Notes under the pieces: model-generated
What the model was told of the DNA's origin: nothing
Database searches by the model: none
Seen by the model: only the letters and a program-made list of their open reading frames with translations
Part shown: piece by piece, positions 9,207 through 17,535 of the stretch
How positions within the stretch are numbered: position 1 is the stretch's first letter
How the letters are laid out: each line of letters begins with the position of its first letter
Assembly: GCF_016772415.1 (NCBI RefSeq)
Contig: NZ_JAGSGD010000001.1
Location: 2,009,501-2,073,500 of the forward strand
Origin: Phenylobacterium glaciei
Lineage (GTDB): Bacteria; Pseudomonadota; Alphaproteobacteria; Caulobacterales; Caulobacteraceae
Direction: 5' to 3'
Length of the DNA stretch: 64,000 bases
Made by a program: the position numbers and the translations under genes

Positions 9207-9857
9207 CTAGCCGATGGCCTGTTCGATGGCGGCGCGGAGTTCGTCCCAGTCGTCGATGCGGGTGTGCAACTCAGGCTTGGCGGGCGCGAGTGGGCGCAGC
9301 CTGGGGTCGGCCACGTGTTGGAAACGGGTCACCAACGGCGCGGACTCCGCCACGGAGTCGAGATTGGAGATCAGGTCGTCGATGAACACCGCCGGCCCCG
9401 CGGCCTGCTCGGCCAGCCCCGCCGCCAGTGGCCCCTTGGGGCCGGTGTTGAGGATCAGGGGATAGTCCATGCCATGGCGCCCCAGCCAGCGGGCCCGCGC
9501 CAGGCGGGCGGGGCCCGGCGCATTGGTGAGGATGACGATACCAGCCTGTTCCGACAGCGATTGAAGGGCCTGGACGCCGCCCGGCGTCGGCGTCATGTCG
9601 CCGCAGCCGTATCGAAAGAAGTCCTCATAGTGCTTACGTCCGTCCTCGATCGCCAGGTGTTCGCTCTCGCCAGGCAGATAGATGTTCTGAAACAGCGCGA
9701 ACTTGTCGACCCGGAACTCCAGGCCTCGGCCCTCCAGAAAGGTCCCAAAGCCTTGCATGAACAGGCCCAGCACCTCGTCGACGTCGACGATGAGGAGCGG
9801 ACGGGTGGTGTCGACGCCCAGGTCAAGCAGTCTGGGCGCGCGGGGTGGTTCGGCCAC
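9207..9857 (-). CDS. HAD-superfamily hydrolase-like protein
   Basis: 216-residue cytosolic HAD-fold protein. Motif I is VDVDEV (nucleophile Asp and the +2 Asp), motif II ILTNAP, the motif III lysine lies in TGPKGPL, and motif IV is VFIDDL. Substrate unknown; phosphatase activity is inferred from the intact motifs. Start: GTG at 9857, with GGAGG four bases upstream; the longer open frame (to 10295) runs antisense through divK and is not used. Divergent from divK. Confidence 0.75.
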   Translation of the reverse strand: MAEPPRAPRLLDLGVDTTRPLLIVDVDEVLGLFMQGFGTFLEGRGLEFRVDKFALFQNIYLPGESEHLAIEDGRKHYEDFFRYGCGDMTPTPGGVQALQSLSEQAGIVILTNAPGPARLARARWLGRHGMDYPLILNTGPKGPLAAGLAEQAAGPAVFIDDLISNLDSVAESAPLVTRFQHVADPRLRPLAPAKPELHTRIDDWDELRAAIEQAIG

Positions 9858-9874
9858 GGAGCCTCCGGATGCGA

Positions 9875-9937
9875 CTAACGCTGGCTTAAGGATATCCGTG
9901 AGATCAAGGGGCTCAAGGTGAGATCGGTTACCGATTC
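9875..9937 (+). promoter_or_regulatory. Candidate CtrA box and CcrM site upstream of divK
   Basis: CTAA-N7-TTAA at 9875-9889 (CTAA, CGCTGGC, TTAA) differs at one base from the CtrA consensus TTAA-N7-TTAA. A GANTC site (GATTC, 9933-9937), the target of the CcrM methylase, lies between it and the divK start at 9963. CtrA control of divK is known in Caulobacter crescentus. That this box serves here is inferred. Confidence 0.5.
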
Positions 9938-9962
9938 GCCAGACCAAGGATCGTCGGACGAA

Positions 9963-10328
9963 ATGGCCAAGAAGGTCCTCATCGTCGAGGATAACGAGCT
10001 GAACATGAAGCTCTTTCATGATTTGCTCGATGCCCAAGGCTACGAAACGCTGCAGACCCGCGAGGGATTGCAGGCGCTGGCGCTCGCGCGGGAACACCGC
10101 CCGGACCTGATCCTGATGGACATCCAGCTCCCCGAAATCTCGGGCCTGGAGGTCACCAAGTGGCTCAAGGAAGATGACGAACTGGCCCACATACCCGTGG
10201 TCGCCGTCACCGCCTTCGCCATGAAGGGGGATGAGGAACGTATCCGGGAGGGCGGCTGCGAGGCCTACATCTCCAAACCCATTTCGGTGTCGCACTTCCT
10301 CGACACCATTCGCCGCCTGTTGGGTTAG
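9963..10328 (+). CDS. divK: Single-domain response regulator DivK
   Basis: 121-residue stand-alone receiver that controls asymmetric division: phosphorylated DivK modulates DivL/CckA and PleC/DivJ and so lowers CtrA activity. The sequence is near-identical in type to Caulobacter DivK: E9-D10 acidic pocket, phospho-acceptor D53 in LILMDIQLP, the switch Thr in [11 protein letters not shown], and Lys in YISKPIS. No output domain. Start at the ATG giving [10 protein letters not shown], the family start. The stop is five bases before the pleD ATG, so divK-pleD form an operon. Confidence 0.96.
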   Translation: MAKKVLIVEDNELNMKLFHDLLDAQGYETLQTREGLQALALAREHRPDLILMDIQLPEISGLEVTKWLKEDDELAHIPVVAVTAFAMKGDEERIREGGCEAYISKPISVSHFLDTIRRLLG

Positions 10329-10333
10329 CCGCC

Positions 10334-11698
10334 ATGACCGCGCGCATCCTGGTTGTCGATGACATCGAGGCCAACGTCCGCCTCCTCGAAGCCAAGCTCT
10401 CGGCTGAGTACTACGAGGTGCTCATCGCCTATGACGGCCCGACGGCGCTGGCCATCGCCGCCAAGGAAAAGCCCGACATCGTCCTGCTGGACGTCATGAT
10501 GCCCGGCATGGACGGCTTCCAGGTCTGCCGCCGGCTGAAGGACGATCCCGAGACCCGCCATGTGCCGGTGGTGCTGGTGACGGCCTTGGACGGCCGCGCC
10601 GACCGCATCGCCGGCCTTGAGGCCGGGGCCGACGAATTCCTCACCAAGCCCATCGACGACGTCATGCTGTTCGCCCGCGTGCGCAGTCTGACCCGCCTGA
10701 AGATGGTGATCGACGAACTGCGCGACCGCGAGGCCTCTGGCCGCCGCATGGGCGTGATCGCCGGCGCAGCCTCGCGCCTGGGCGGCACGGGCGGACGGGT
10801 GTTGATCGTCGACGATCACGAACGCCAGGCGCAGCGCGTCGCCGCCGAACTGGCTATCGAGCACCGGCCAATCATCGAGAGCGATCCGGAAAAGGCCCTG
10901 ATGACCGCCAAGGGTCCGGTGGACCTGGTGATCGTCAACGCGGCCGCCAGATCCTTCGACGGCCTGCGCTTCACCGCCCAGCTCCGCTCCGATGAGGCGA
11001 CCCGCCACCTGCCGGTCCTGGCCATCGTCGACTTCGACGAGCGCCAGCGCCTGGTGAAGGCCCTGGAAATCGGGGTCAACGACATCCTGACCAAGCCGAT
11101 CGACCCACAGGAGCTGTCGGCCCGCGCCAAGACCCAGATCCGGCGCAAACGCTACACCGACTATCTGCGCGACAATCTCGACCACTCCCTGGAACTGGCG
11201 GTCACCGACCAGCTCACCGGCCTGCACAACCGCCGCTATATGGTGGGACAGCTGGAGGCCCTGGTGAAGCGCGCAAGCCTGGGGGGTGATCCTGTCGCCT
11301 GCCTGCTGATCGACATCGACCACTTCAAGAAGATCAACGACGGCTACGGCCACGATGTGGGCGACGAGGTGCTGCGCGAGTTCGCGGTGCGCCTGGCCTC
11401 CAATGTGCGCGCCATCGACCTGCCGTGCCGCTACGGCGGCGAGGAGTTCGTGGTGGTCATGCCCGACACCAAGATCGAGGACGCCGAGCGCATCGCCGAA
11501 CGCATCCGGCTGCACGTGGCCGGCTCGCCCTTCCGGGTGATGAACGGCTCGGAGTTGCTGACCGTCACCATCTCCATCGGCGTGGCCGCGACGCTCGGGG
11601 CAGGGGACCGTCCCGAACCCCTGCTCAAGCGCGCCGACGAGGCCGTCTACGAGGCCAAGGCCTCGGGCCGCAACAAGGTCATCGCGAGAGCGGCCTGA
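10334..11698 (+). CDS. pleD: Diguanylate cyclase response regulator PleD
   Basis: 454 residues, the same length as Caulobacter PleD. Two receiver domains precede a GGDEF domain. REC1 has phospho-acceptor D53; REC2 is degenerate, with N202 where the acceptor Asp would be, and acts as a dimerisation adaptor. The catalytic GGEEF motif is at residues 368-372 and the inhibitory I-site RAID at 359-362, so product feedback by c-di-GMP is expected. It makes c-di-GMP at the stalked pole and drives the motile-to-sessile switch. It is co-transcribed with divK and lies about 25 kb from the holdfast genes. Confidence 0.97.
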   Translation: MTARILVVDDIEANVRLLEAKLSAEYYEVLIAYDGPTALAIAAKEKPDIVLLDVMMPGMDGFQVCRRLKDDPETRHVPVVLVTALDGRADRIAGLEAGADEFLTKPIDDVMLFARVRSLTRLKMVIDELRDREASGRRMGVIAGAASRLGGTGGRVLIVDDHERQAQRVAAELAIEHRPIIESDPEKALMTAKGPVDLVIVNAAARSFDGLRFTAQLRSDEATRHLPVLAIVDFDERQRLVKALEIGVNDILTKPIDPQELSARAKTQIRRKRYTDYLRDNLDHSLELAVTDQLTGLHNRRYMVGQLEALVKRASLGGDPVACLLIDIDHFKKINDGYGHDVGDEVLREFAVRLASNVRAIDLPCRYGGEEFVVVMPDTKIEDAERIAERIRLHVAGSPFRVMNGSELLTVTISIGVAATLGAGDRPEPLLKRADEAVYEAKASGRNKVIARAA

Positions 11699-11757
11699 GG
11701 CCGTGACGCCCTTCCGAAACTGACCTAGCGTCTCCCAAGAACAGGGAGTGAGCGCTC

Positions 11758-12468
11758 ATGAGATACGCAAGGGTCCTGGCCGCGGCCGGGCTTGCCGCCG
11801 CCATTCTGGCCGGCCCCGCCGCCGCGCAGGGCGTGGAAGAGATCGTCGTCACCGCCTCGCGCCTGACCGAGTACGATCCCGCCCAGACCCCCAGCATCAC
11901 CCTGGCCAAGAGGGCCGACAATCTCATCACCAAGGTGACGGTGGTCTGCGACACCCGTGATGAGAGCCAACGGCGCTCGGAGCTGAAGGCCACCCTGCGC
12001 AACCTCATCCGCGCGGCGGCCCAGGACAAGTCGATCACTTTGGGGATCGGCGACGAGGTGGTGACCGCCTTCGACGAGAGCATGCTGGACACCGTGATCG
12101 AGCCGGACGCCAAGGCCGACACCAGCCGGGCCACCCTGCTGGTCGAGACCGCCATCGCCGCGACCGACAGCTTTGACGGCGCGACGGGCCGCATCAGGGG
12201 CTTCGTGGAGCGCACTCCGAAGGTCGGCCGCACCGAGGTGCTGCTCAACAGCAGTTGGGAGTTGACCCTGGTTGGGCCGTCAAAATACCGCCCGGACGTC
12301 ATCAAGCTGGTGTCGGAGGACGCTCAACGCGTCGCCGGAGCCTTCGGCGAGGGCTACGGCGTGGAGGTGCAGGGGCTGCACCTGCCGGTGTCCTGGTATC
12401 AGGCCGGGCCGTTGGATTTGGCGCTCTACATTCCGTACAAGCTGACGGTCAGGCCGATTAAGCCCTGA
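11758..12468 (+). CDS. Secreted protein of unknown function
   Basis: 236 residues. Residues 1-23 are a clear Sec signal peptide (MRYARVLAAAGL to PAAAQG). The mature protein begins with an EEIVVTASR segment, which resembles the N-terminus of TonB-dependent receptors, but no plug or barrel follows. The rest is a mixed alpha/beta sequence I cannot assign; SIMPL/DUF541 resemblance is faint. ATG at 11758 follows AGGGAG. It stands 59 bases behind pleD, so it may share that transcript, and it ends in a terminator shared with rpmG. Probably periplasmic; function unknown. Confidence 0.7.
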   Translation: MRYARVLAAAGLAAAILAGPAAAQGVEEIVVTASRLTEYDPAQTPSITLAKRADNLITKVTVVCDTRDESQRRSELKATLRNLIRAAAQDKSITLGIGDEVVTAFDESMLDTVIEPDAKADTSRATLLVETAIAATDSFDGATGRIRGFVERTPKVGRTEVLLNSSWELTLVGPSKYRPDVIKLVSEDAQRVAGAFGEGYGVEVQGLHLPVSWYQAGPLDLALYIPYKLTVRPIKP

Positions 12469-12478
12469 CTGGAAACGA

Positions 12479-12507
12479 AAAACGCCCGGCTTGCGACCGG
12501 GCGTTTT
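12479..12507. terminator. Bidirectional terminator between the secreted-protein gene and rpmG
   Basis: Stem AAAACGCCCGG (12479-12489) and CCGGGCGTTTT (12497-12507) with a 7-base loop. A/T tails on both sides serve both convergent genes. Confidence 0.9.
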
Positions 12508-12531
12508 GGAATCTCTTGTGGGTCGGCAGAC

Positions 12532-12699
12532 CTACTTGATCTTGCCTTCCTTGAACTCGACGTGCTTGCGCACGACGGGATCGTACTTCTTCATGACCAG
12601 CTTGTCGGTCTTGGTGCGGGCATTCTTCTTCGTCACGTAGAAGAAGCCGGTGTCGGCCGACGAGTTCAGGCGGATCTTAATTGAGGCGGGCTTCGCCAT
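12532..12699 (-). CDS. rpmG: 50S ribosomal protein L33
   Basis: 55 residues, [11 protein letters not shown] to EFKEGKIK, a full bL33. It includes the conserved [10 protein letters not shown] and [12 protein letters not shown] blocks. There is no CxxC pair, so it is the zinc-independent (C-minus) form. Monocistronic, last gene of the minus-strand run, directly before the shared terminator. Confidence 0.95.
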   Translation of the reverse strand: MAKPASIKIRLNSSADTGFFYVTKKNARTKTDKLVMKKYDPVVRKHVEFKEGKIK

Positions 12700-12793
12700 G
12701 GTCGGTCCTCGCGCGGCCGGCTGCGCAGTCGCGCCGGCTGGGTTCTAAAGAGCCGCGGACAATACGAATCCCGAACCCAAAGTCAATCGGCCC

Positions 12794-13501
12794 CTACAGA
12801 ATCCTTGCCTTCGTGGGTCCGGACCGGAAGCGCATGTAGGGGATCGACCGTTCCGGGTCCTCGAGGCGGGCCATCACCTCGGTGATCACCGAGCGGGTGA
12901 CCATGGGTAGTTTGAGGTCGAGGGCCTCCTGGAAGTCGAACCAGGCGATCTCCTCCAGCTCTCCGCAGTCGGGCTGCCGCTCCAGGCTCACCAAGCGCTC
13001 GGCGTCGGCCATCAGGAACCAGGTGTCGAACCGCTTGGCCAGCATCGGCGGGGTCACCGCGCGGTAGACGAGGGACAGGGCCTCCAGGTCAGGCGCCGCG
13101 CCATGGGCCATGAACTCGCGCCAGGGGCCGAGGGCGGGGCGGGACTCCACCGGCTTGGCCAGCAGCAGGCCGGCCTCCTCGAAGGTCTCGCGGATCGCCG
13201 CCAGGCCCAGCGCGCGGGCCTTGCCCGCCGACACATAGGTTTGGAACTTGGCGGCCACCTCGGGACGGAGGTCGGTGGCGAAGGGGCCTTTGAAATCGGT
13301 CTTGTCGACCCGCCCGCCCGGGAAGACCCACAGGTTGGCCATGAAGTCGTGCCCGCCGTGGCGCTTGCCCATCAGCACGCGGGGCTTGGGGCCGTCGCGG
13401 CGGATGATGAAGAGTGTGGCGGCGTCGCGGGGTTTCACCGCCTTGACGCCGGGCTGGCGCACGCGATTGCCCTCGGTCGGGCGGGGAGCTTGGTCGGTCA
13501 T
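12794..13501 (-). CDS. Nudix hydrolase (NUDT19-like)
   Basis: 235 residues. The Nudix box is split: the leading Gly-rich part is WVFPGGRVD, and the catalytic core is REtfEEaGLLL near residue 106, giving REUxEExGU with an unusually long insertion. This arrangement is common in CoA-type or NUDT19-like Nudix proteins. Hydrolyses a nucleoside-diphosphate-linked substrate, identity unknown. Cytosolic. Lies 72 bases behind rnr on the same strand. Confidence 0.8.
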   Translation of the reverse strand: MTDQAPRPTEGNRVRQPGVKAVKPRDAATLFIIRRDGPKPRVLMGKRHGGHDFMANLWVFPGGRVDKTDFKGPFATDLRPEVAAKFQTYVSAGKARALGLAAIRETFEEAGLLLAKPVESRPALGPWREFMAHGAAPDLEALSLVYRAVTPPMLAKRFDTWFLMADAERLVSLERQPDCGELEEIAWFDFQEALDLKLPMVTRSVITEVMARLEDPERSIPYMRFRSGPTKARIL

Positions 13502-13573
13502 GAAACGACTGTATGACCCGAGTCTCCGGCAGGAAACGGCGCCGTTGCGTCAAGCGCGATATTTGTGGCCGGC

Positions 13574-15883
13574 CTAGCGCCGCTTGCCCTTTCGCACCCC
13601 CTTCGGAGGGCCACCCTTTCGTTTGGCGTCGAAGGAGCCGGGCGCGCGGCGGATGGCCCCAATGCGGGGGCGGGCGGCGTTGGGGTCACGGGGCGCAGGC
13701 TCGCTGACCATCTCGAACAGCAGGCCCCCTGTTATAGGCGTTGCCTCCACCAGCTTGACCTCCACCTGCATGCCCAGCGGCCAGCGGGCGCCGGAGCGTT
13801 CCCCCACCAGGGCGTGGCTGCGGTCGTCGTGGATGAAGAACTCGCCCCCCAGCTTGGAGATCGGGACCAGGCCGTCGGCGCCGGTCTCGGCCAGGCGGAT
13901 GAACAACCCGAACCGTGTCACTCCTGTGATGCGGCCCGCGAAGGTCGCGCCCACCCGGTCGGCCAGGAAGGCGGCCACGTAGCGATCGGTGGCGTCGCGC
14001 TCGGCGGCCATGGCCCGGCGCTCGGCCAGAGTGATCTGCTCGGCGGTGGACTTCATCTGGCTGATGTCCTGGTCGCTCAGGCCGTCGTCCCCCAGGCCCA
14101 GGGCGCGGATCAGACCCCGATGGACGATCAGGTCGGCATAGCGCCGGATCGGCGAGGTGAAGTGGGCGTAGCGCGCCAGGTTCAGACCGAAGTGGCCGAT
14201 GTTCTCGGTGGAGTAGATCGCCTGCATCTGGCTGCGCAGCACCACCTCGTTGATGATGTCGGCGTTCGGGCCTTCGCGGGTCTCGGCCAGCAGCTTGTTG
14301 AAGCGGTCGGTGCGCGGCGCCTCGCCCTTGTTCCAGGGGATGTCCAGGGTGGCCAGGAACTCGGCCAGCGACTGGACCTTCTCCTGGCTGGGCGTGTCGT
14401 GGATCCGGTAGATCAGCGGGGTCTTCTTGGCCTCAAGCGTTTCGGCGGCGCAGACATTGGCCTGCACCATCATCTCCTCGATCAGCTTGTGGGCCTCCAG
14501 CGCCGCCCGGGGGGTGATGGCGGTGATCTCGCCCTCGGGATTGATCAGGATGCGGCGCTCGGCGCTTTCGATGGCCAGGGGCGAGCGGGCGAGGCGGCCC
14601 TGCAGCATGCACCGATAGGCGGCCCACAGGGGCTCCAGGATGGGCGCAAGGATCGGGCCGGTCACATCGTCGGGTTCGCCATCGACGGCCGCCTGGGCCT
14701 GCTCGTAGGAGAGCTTGGCGGCCGAGCGCATCAGGCCGCGCACGAAGCGGTGGCCTTTCTTGCGGCCCGACTTGTCGAACACCATCCGCACCGCGATGCA
14801 GGCGCGGTTCTCGCCCTCGCGCAGGGAGCATAGCCCCGCCGACAGCCGTTCGGGCAGCATCGGCTCGACCCGGTCGGGGAAGTAGACGCTGTTGGCCTTT
14901 TCCCGCGCCGTGACGTCCAGGGACGATCCGGGGCGCACGTAGGCGGCCACGTCGGCGATGGCGACCCAGACGATCCAGCCGCCCTTGTTTCCAGCGTCGT
15001 CGTCGGGCTCGGCATAGACGGCGTCGTCGTGGTCGCGGGCGTCCGGCGGGTCGATGGTCACAAGAGGGACCTGACGCAGGTCCTCGCGGCCCGTGAGCGT
15101 CGGTGGCTGGGCGGCTTCGGCCTCGGCTTCGGCGGCCGCCGGGAAGCCGGTCGGGATGCCGTGGGAGTAGATGGCGATCAGGGAGGCGGCGCGGGGCTGG
15201 TCCTCTCGGCCGACGACCTCCAGCAACTTGCCTCTCTTCGGTCCGTAGCGCTCCTCGGAGGTCCCCACCTGGGCCAGGACCAGGTCGCCGTCCCGCAGCT
15301 CCTGGGCCTTGGGATCGGTGAGGATCAGGCTTTCCTTGGACTTGCGGTCCACCGGCTCGACACGGACCTCGCGGTTGGATTTGCGGATGACGCCCAGGAT
15401 CTTGTGAACGCTGGCGCCCAGCTTCTTGATCAGCCGGGCCTCGGTCTCGCCGTTCTCCAGGGTCTCGAAGCGCACCAGCAGCCGGTCGCCGACGCCGGGC
15501 GCCGCGCCGGCCGGGTCGCTGCGGCCAGGCGCCAGGCGCACCAGGGCGGTGTCGTCGCCCTTGGTCAGGCGGACCATCAGGTCGCCATCATTGTCCTTCT
15601 CGATGACATCCACCACGCCGACCGGGGGCAGGGCGCCGGCCTGGGCCAGGCCGCGGCGGCCGCGGCGGCCCAGGTCTCCGGCCTCCTGCAGCTCCTTGAG
15701 CATCTCGCGCAGGGCCTTGCGGTCGGCGCCCTTCAGCCCGAAGGCCTTGGCGATCTCGGCCTTGTCGGTCTCACCGGCCTCGCGGATGTACTTCAGCAGG
15801 GTTTCGCGGTCGGGAAGACCCTGGGTCGGCTTGGCGGCGGCGGACTTGAAGCGGGACGCCTTGGGCGCACGGGTCTTGGGCAT
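13574..15883 (-). CDS. rnr: Ribonuclease R
   Basis: 769 residues. 3'-to-5' exoribonuclease that degrades structured RNA. Order: an N-terminal winged-helix-like region (LPDRETLLKYIRE), cold-shock domains, the RNB catalytic domain with DPPDARDHDDAVY (metal-binding Asp cluster), an S1 domain (FAGRITGVTRFGLFI) and a basic C-terminal tail ending GVRKGKRR. The start at ATG 15883 (MPKTRAPK) is preferred over a weak upstream codon at 15910. It is downstream of topA, the AAA gene and the GFA gene, with 43 bases to the latter. Confidence 0.95.
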   Translation of the reverse strand: MPKTRAPKASRFKSAAAKPTQGLPDRETLLKYIREAGETDKAEIAKAFGLKGADRKALREMLKELQEAGDLGRRGRRGLAQAGALPPVGVVDVIEKDNDGDLMVRLTKGDDTALVRLAPGRSDPAGAAPGVGDRLLVRFETLENGETEARLIKKLGASVHKILGVIRKSNREVRVEPVDRKSKESLILTDPKAQELRDGDLVLAQVGTSEERYGPKRGKLLEVVGREDQPRAASLIAIYSHGIPTGFPAAAEAEAEAAQPPTLTGREDLRQVPLVTIDPPDARDHDDAVYAEPDDDAGNKGGWIVWVAIADVAAYVRPGSSLDVTAREKANSVYFPDRVEPMLPERLSAGLCSLREGENRACIAVRMVFDKSGRKKGHRFVRGLMRSAAKLSYEQAQAAVDGEPDDVTGPILAPILEPLWAAYRCMLQGRLARSPLAIESAERRILINPEGEITAITPRAALEAHKLIEEMMVQANVCAAETLEAKKTPLIYRIHDTPSQEKVQSLAEFLATLDIPWNKGEAPRTDRFNKLLAETREGPNADIINEVVLRSQMQAIYSTENIGHFGLNLARYAHFTSPIRRYADLIVHRGLIRALGLGDDGLSDQDISQMKSTAEQITLAERRAMAAERDATDRYVAAFLADRVGATFAGRITGVTRFGLFIRLAETGADGLVPISKLGGEFFIHDDRSHALVGERSGARWPLGMQVEVKLVEATPITGGLLFEMVSEPAPRDPNAARPRIGAIRRAPGSFDAKRKGGPPKGVRKGKRR

Positions 15884-15926
15884 GCCGTCTTGTAACGTGG
15901 AACGGCGCACCTCGCCTAGGTGAACC

Positions 15927-16328
15927 CTAGCCCGGCAGTCGCTCGAAGCTCGGGATGCCGGCCGGCACGTGGTGGAAGGCCTGCTGGTCCACCGTGAAGA
16001 TCGCCATGCCCGGCGTGAAGACGCTGGGGTCGTCCAGGCTGCCGACCTTGAGGATCACCGCCGGGAAGCCCGGCGAGCGGGCCAGGATGTGGGAGCCGCA
16101 CTCGGCGCAGAACTCCCGAGTCACCGGGTTTTCCAGATCGGCGCGGCTGAAGGTCTTGGGGGTCCCCTTGGTGTAGCGGAAGCTGGGGATCGGCATGGCG
16201 ATGAACACATTGGGCGAGCCGCCGCTGATGTGCTGGCACTCCCGGCAATGGCACTGGGCCTGCATCATCGGCTCGCCCTCGGCCACATAGCGCAGGGCCC
16301 CGCAATAGCATCCGCCTTCGAGTTTCAT
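15927..16328 (-). CDS. GFA (glutathione-dependent formaldehyde-activating) family protein
   Basis: 133 residues. CENP-V/GFA zinc-binding fold: CYCGALRY near the N-terminus, CHCRECQ, and CAECGSH, giving the three cysteine groups that hold two zinc ions. Family members include S-(hydroxymethyl)glutathione synthase, but most are uncharacterised, so formaldehyde activation is not claimed. It sits between the AAA ATPase and rnr. Confidence 0.85.
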   Translation of the reverse strand: MKLEGGCYCGALRYVAEGEPMMQAQCHCRECQHISGGSPNVFIAMPIPSFRYTKGTPKTFSRADLENPVTREFCAECGSHILARSPGFPAVILKVGSLDDPSVFTPGMAIFTVDQQAFHHVPAGIPSFERLPG

Positions 16329-16392
16329 GGGTCGTCCTCCCGTCTTGTTGGGTGAACTCTAGGCGCGGTGCGGGGGCTGTAAAGCCTGCCCC

Positions 16393-17529
16393 TCAGTCAT
16401 CTTCGCGGAAGGTCCCCAGGCGGGTCAGCCCCTCGATGGTTGTCGCGCCCTCGACCTTGGTTACAGTCCGAACCGTCCCCACTGTGGTCGCCGCGATCTG
16501 CGCCGCCAAGGCTTCGGAGTGGGTGACCAGCCAGACCTGCGACCGCTCCGACGCCTGGCCCACCAGCCGCGCCAGGGGCGTCATCAGCGCCGGGTGCAGG
16601 CTGGACTCCGGCTCGTTCAGGGCCACGAAGGCCGGCAGCCGGTGGGCCATCAGGGCGCCGGCCAGGGCCAGGAACTTCAGGGTGCCGTCCGACAGTTCGG
16701 CGGCCTCGAACACGCGCTTGGGAAAGTCCGGGAAGCTCATGCCGAAACTGGCTGTGCGGTCCGGCTGCGGAACCACCAGCTTCGCGCCGGGGAAGGCCTG
16801 GTCGATCACCGCGTCCAGGTCGACGGTGTCCTGACGGATATGGGCCAGGGTGGCGAACACAGCGGCCAGGTTCGAACCGTCCGAGGCCAGGGTCGGTGTC
16901 GCCACCGCCGTACAGGGGCGGCGCAGGGGCGAGCCTGAGTCGGTGCGCAGGTCGTGATAGAACCGCCACTCCAGCAGGGTGCGGCGCACGATGTCCAGGC
17001 CCGGATACTTGCCGGGGTCCTCCAGCCGCGCCAGCACGGTCTCCGAGGCCAGCAGGTCGATATCCACCTCCTGCGGGCGGCCTTCCTCGTCGCGGGCCAT
17101 CACCGAGGCGCCCTTGCGGTCCAGCAGCCGCACGGGCCGGCCGCCGCTGAGATAGGAGAGCTGCTCGGTCTTGATCTGCGGTTCGGTCTCGAAGGCCGGC
17201 GAGGTCGGGAAGGGGAAGCCCACCTCCACCTCATAGCGGTAACCGACGCCCGGCCGCCCCGGCATGGCCAGGTCCACGGAAAAGCTCATCCGCGCCGGCT
17301 GGTTCTTCTGCCGCGTGCCGGCCCAGAAGGCCGCCGCCATGCCCTCGCGGGCCAGCTCCGCGCCCAGGGTGTTGGACGCCGCCGCCCGCAGCAGCTCCAG
17401 GGCCCGATAGAGGTTGGACTTGCCGACGCCATTGGCGCCGACAAAGACCTCCAGGTTGGAGACCGGATAGGCGATGTGCCGAAGCGACCGGTAGCCCGAA
17501 GCGGAGAAGTCGCTGACGGGCAGCAGCAT
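16393..17529 (-). CDS. AAA family ATPase (AAA_21/RecF-SMC type)
   Basis: 378 residues. ABC/SMC-like ATPase head: Walker A GANGVGKSN at 31-39, an ABC-signature-like ELSDGTLKFL, Walker-B-like ALNEPESSLHP and a switch histidine in VTHSEAL. It lacks the coiled coil of SMC proteins and the TOPRIM domain of OLD nucleases, and no nuclease partner is adjacent. It starts six bases after the topA stop, so it is likely co-translated with topoisomerase I. Role unknown; DNA-linked functions (repair or defence) are possible for the family but not shown here. Confidence 0.75.
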   Translation of the reverse strand: MLLPVSDFSASGYRSLRHIAYPVSNLEVFVGANGVGKSNLYRALELLRAAASNTLGAELAREGMAAAFWAGTRQKNQPARMSFSVDLAMPGRPGVGYRYEVEVGFPFPTSPAFETEPQIKTEQLSYLSGGRPVRLLDRKGASVMARDEEGRPQEVDIDLLASETVLARLEDPGKYPGLDIVRRTLLEWRFYHDLRTDSGSPLRRPCTAVATPTLASDGSNLAAVFATLAHIRQDTVDLDAVIDQAFPGAKLVVPQPDRTASFGMSFPDFPKRVFEAAELSDGTLKFLALAGALMAHRLPAFVALNEPESSLHPALMTPLARLVGQASERSQVWLVTHSEALAAQIAATTVGTVRTVTKVEGATTIEGLTRLGTFREDD

Positions 17530-17535
17530 CGGTCT

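Noticed and set aside
11758-12468. TonB-dependent receptor, from the EEIVVTASR segment
   Set aside because: Only 236 residues, with no plug or beta-barrel; the short motif alone is not enough.
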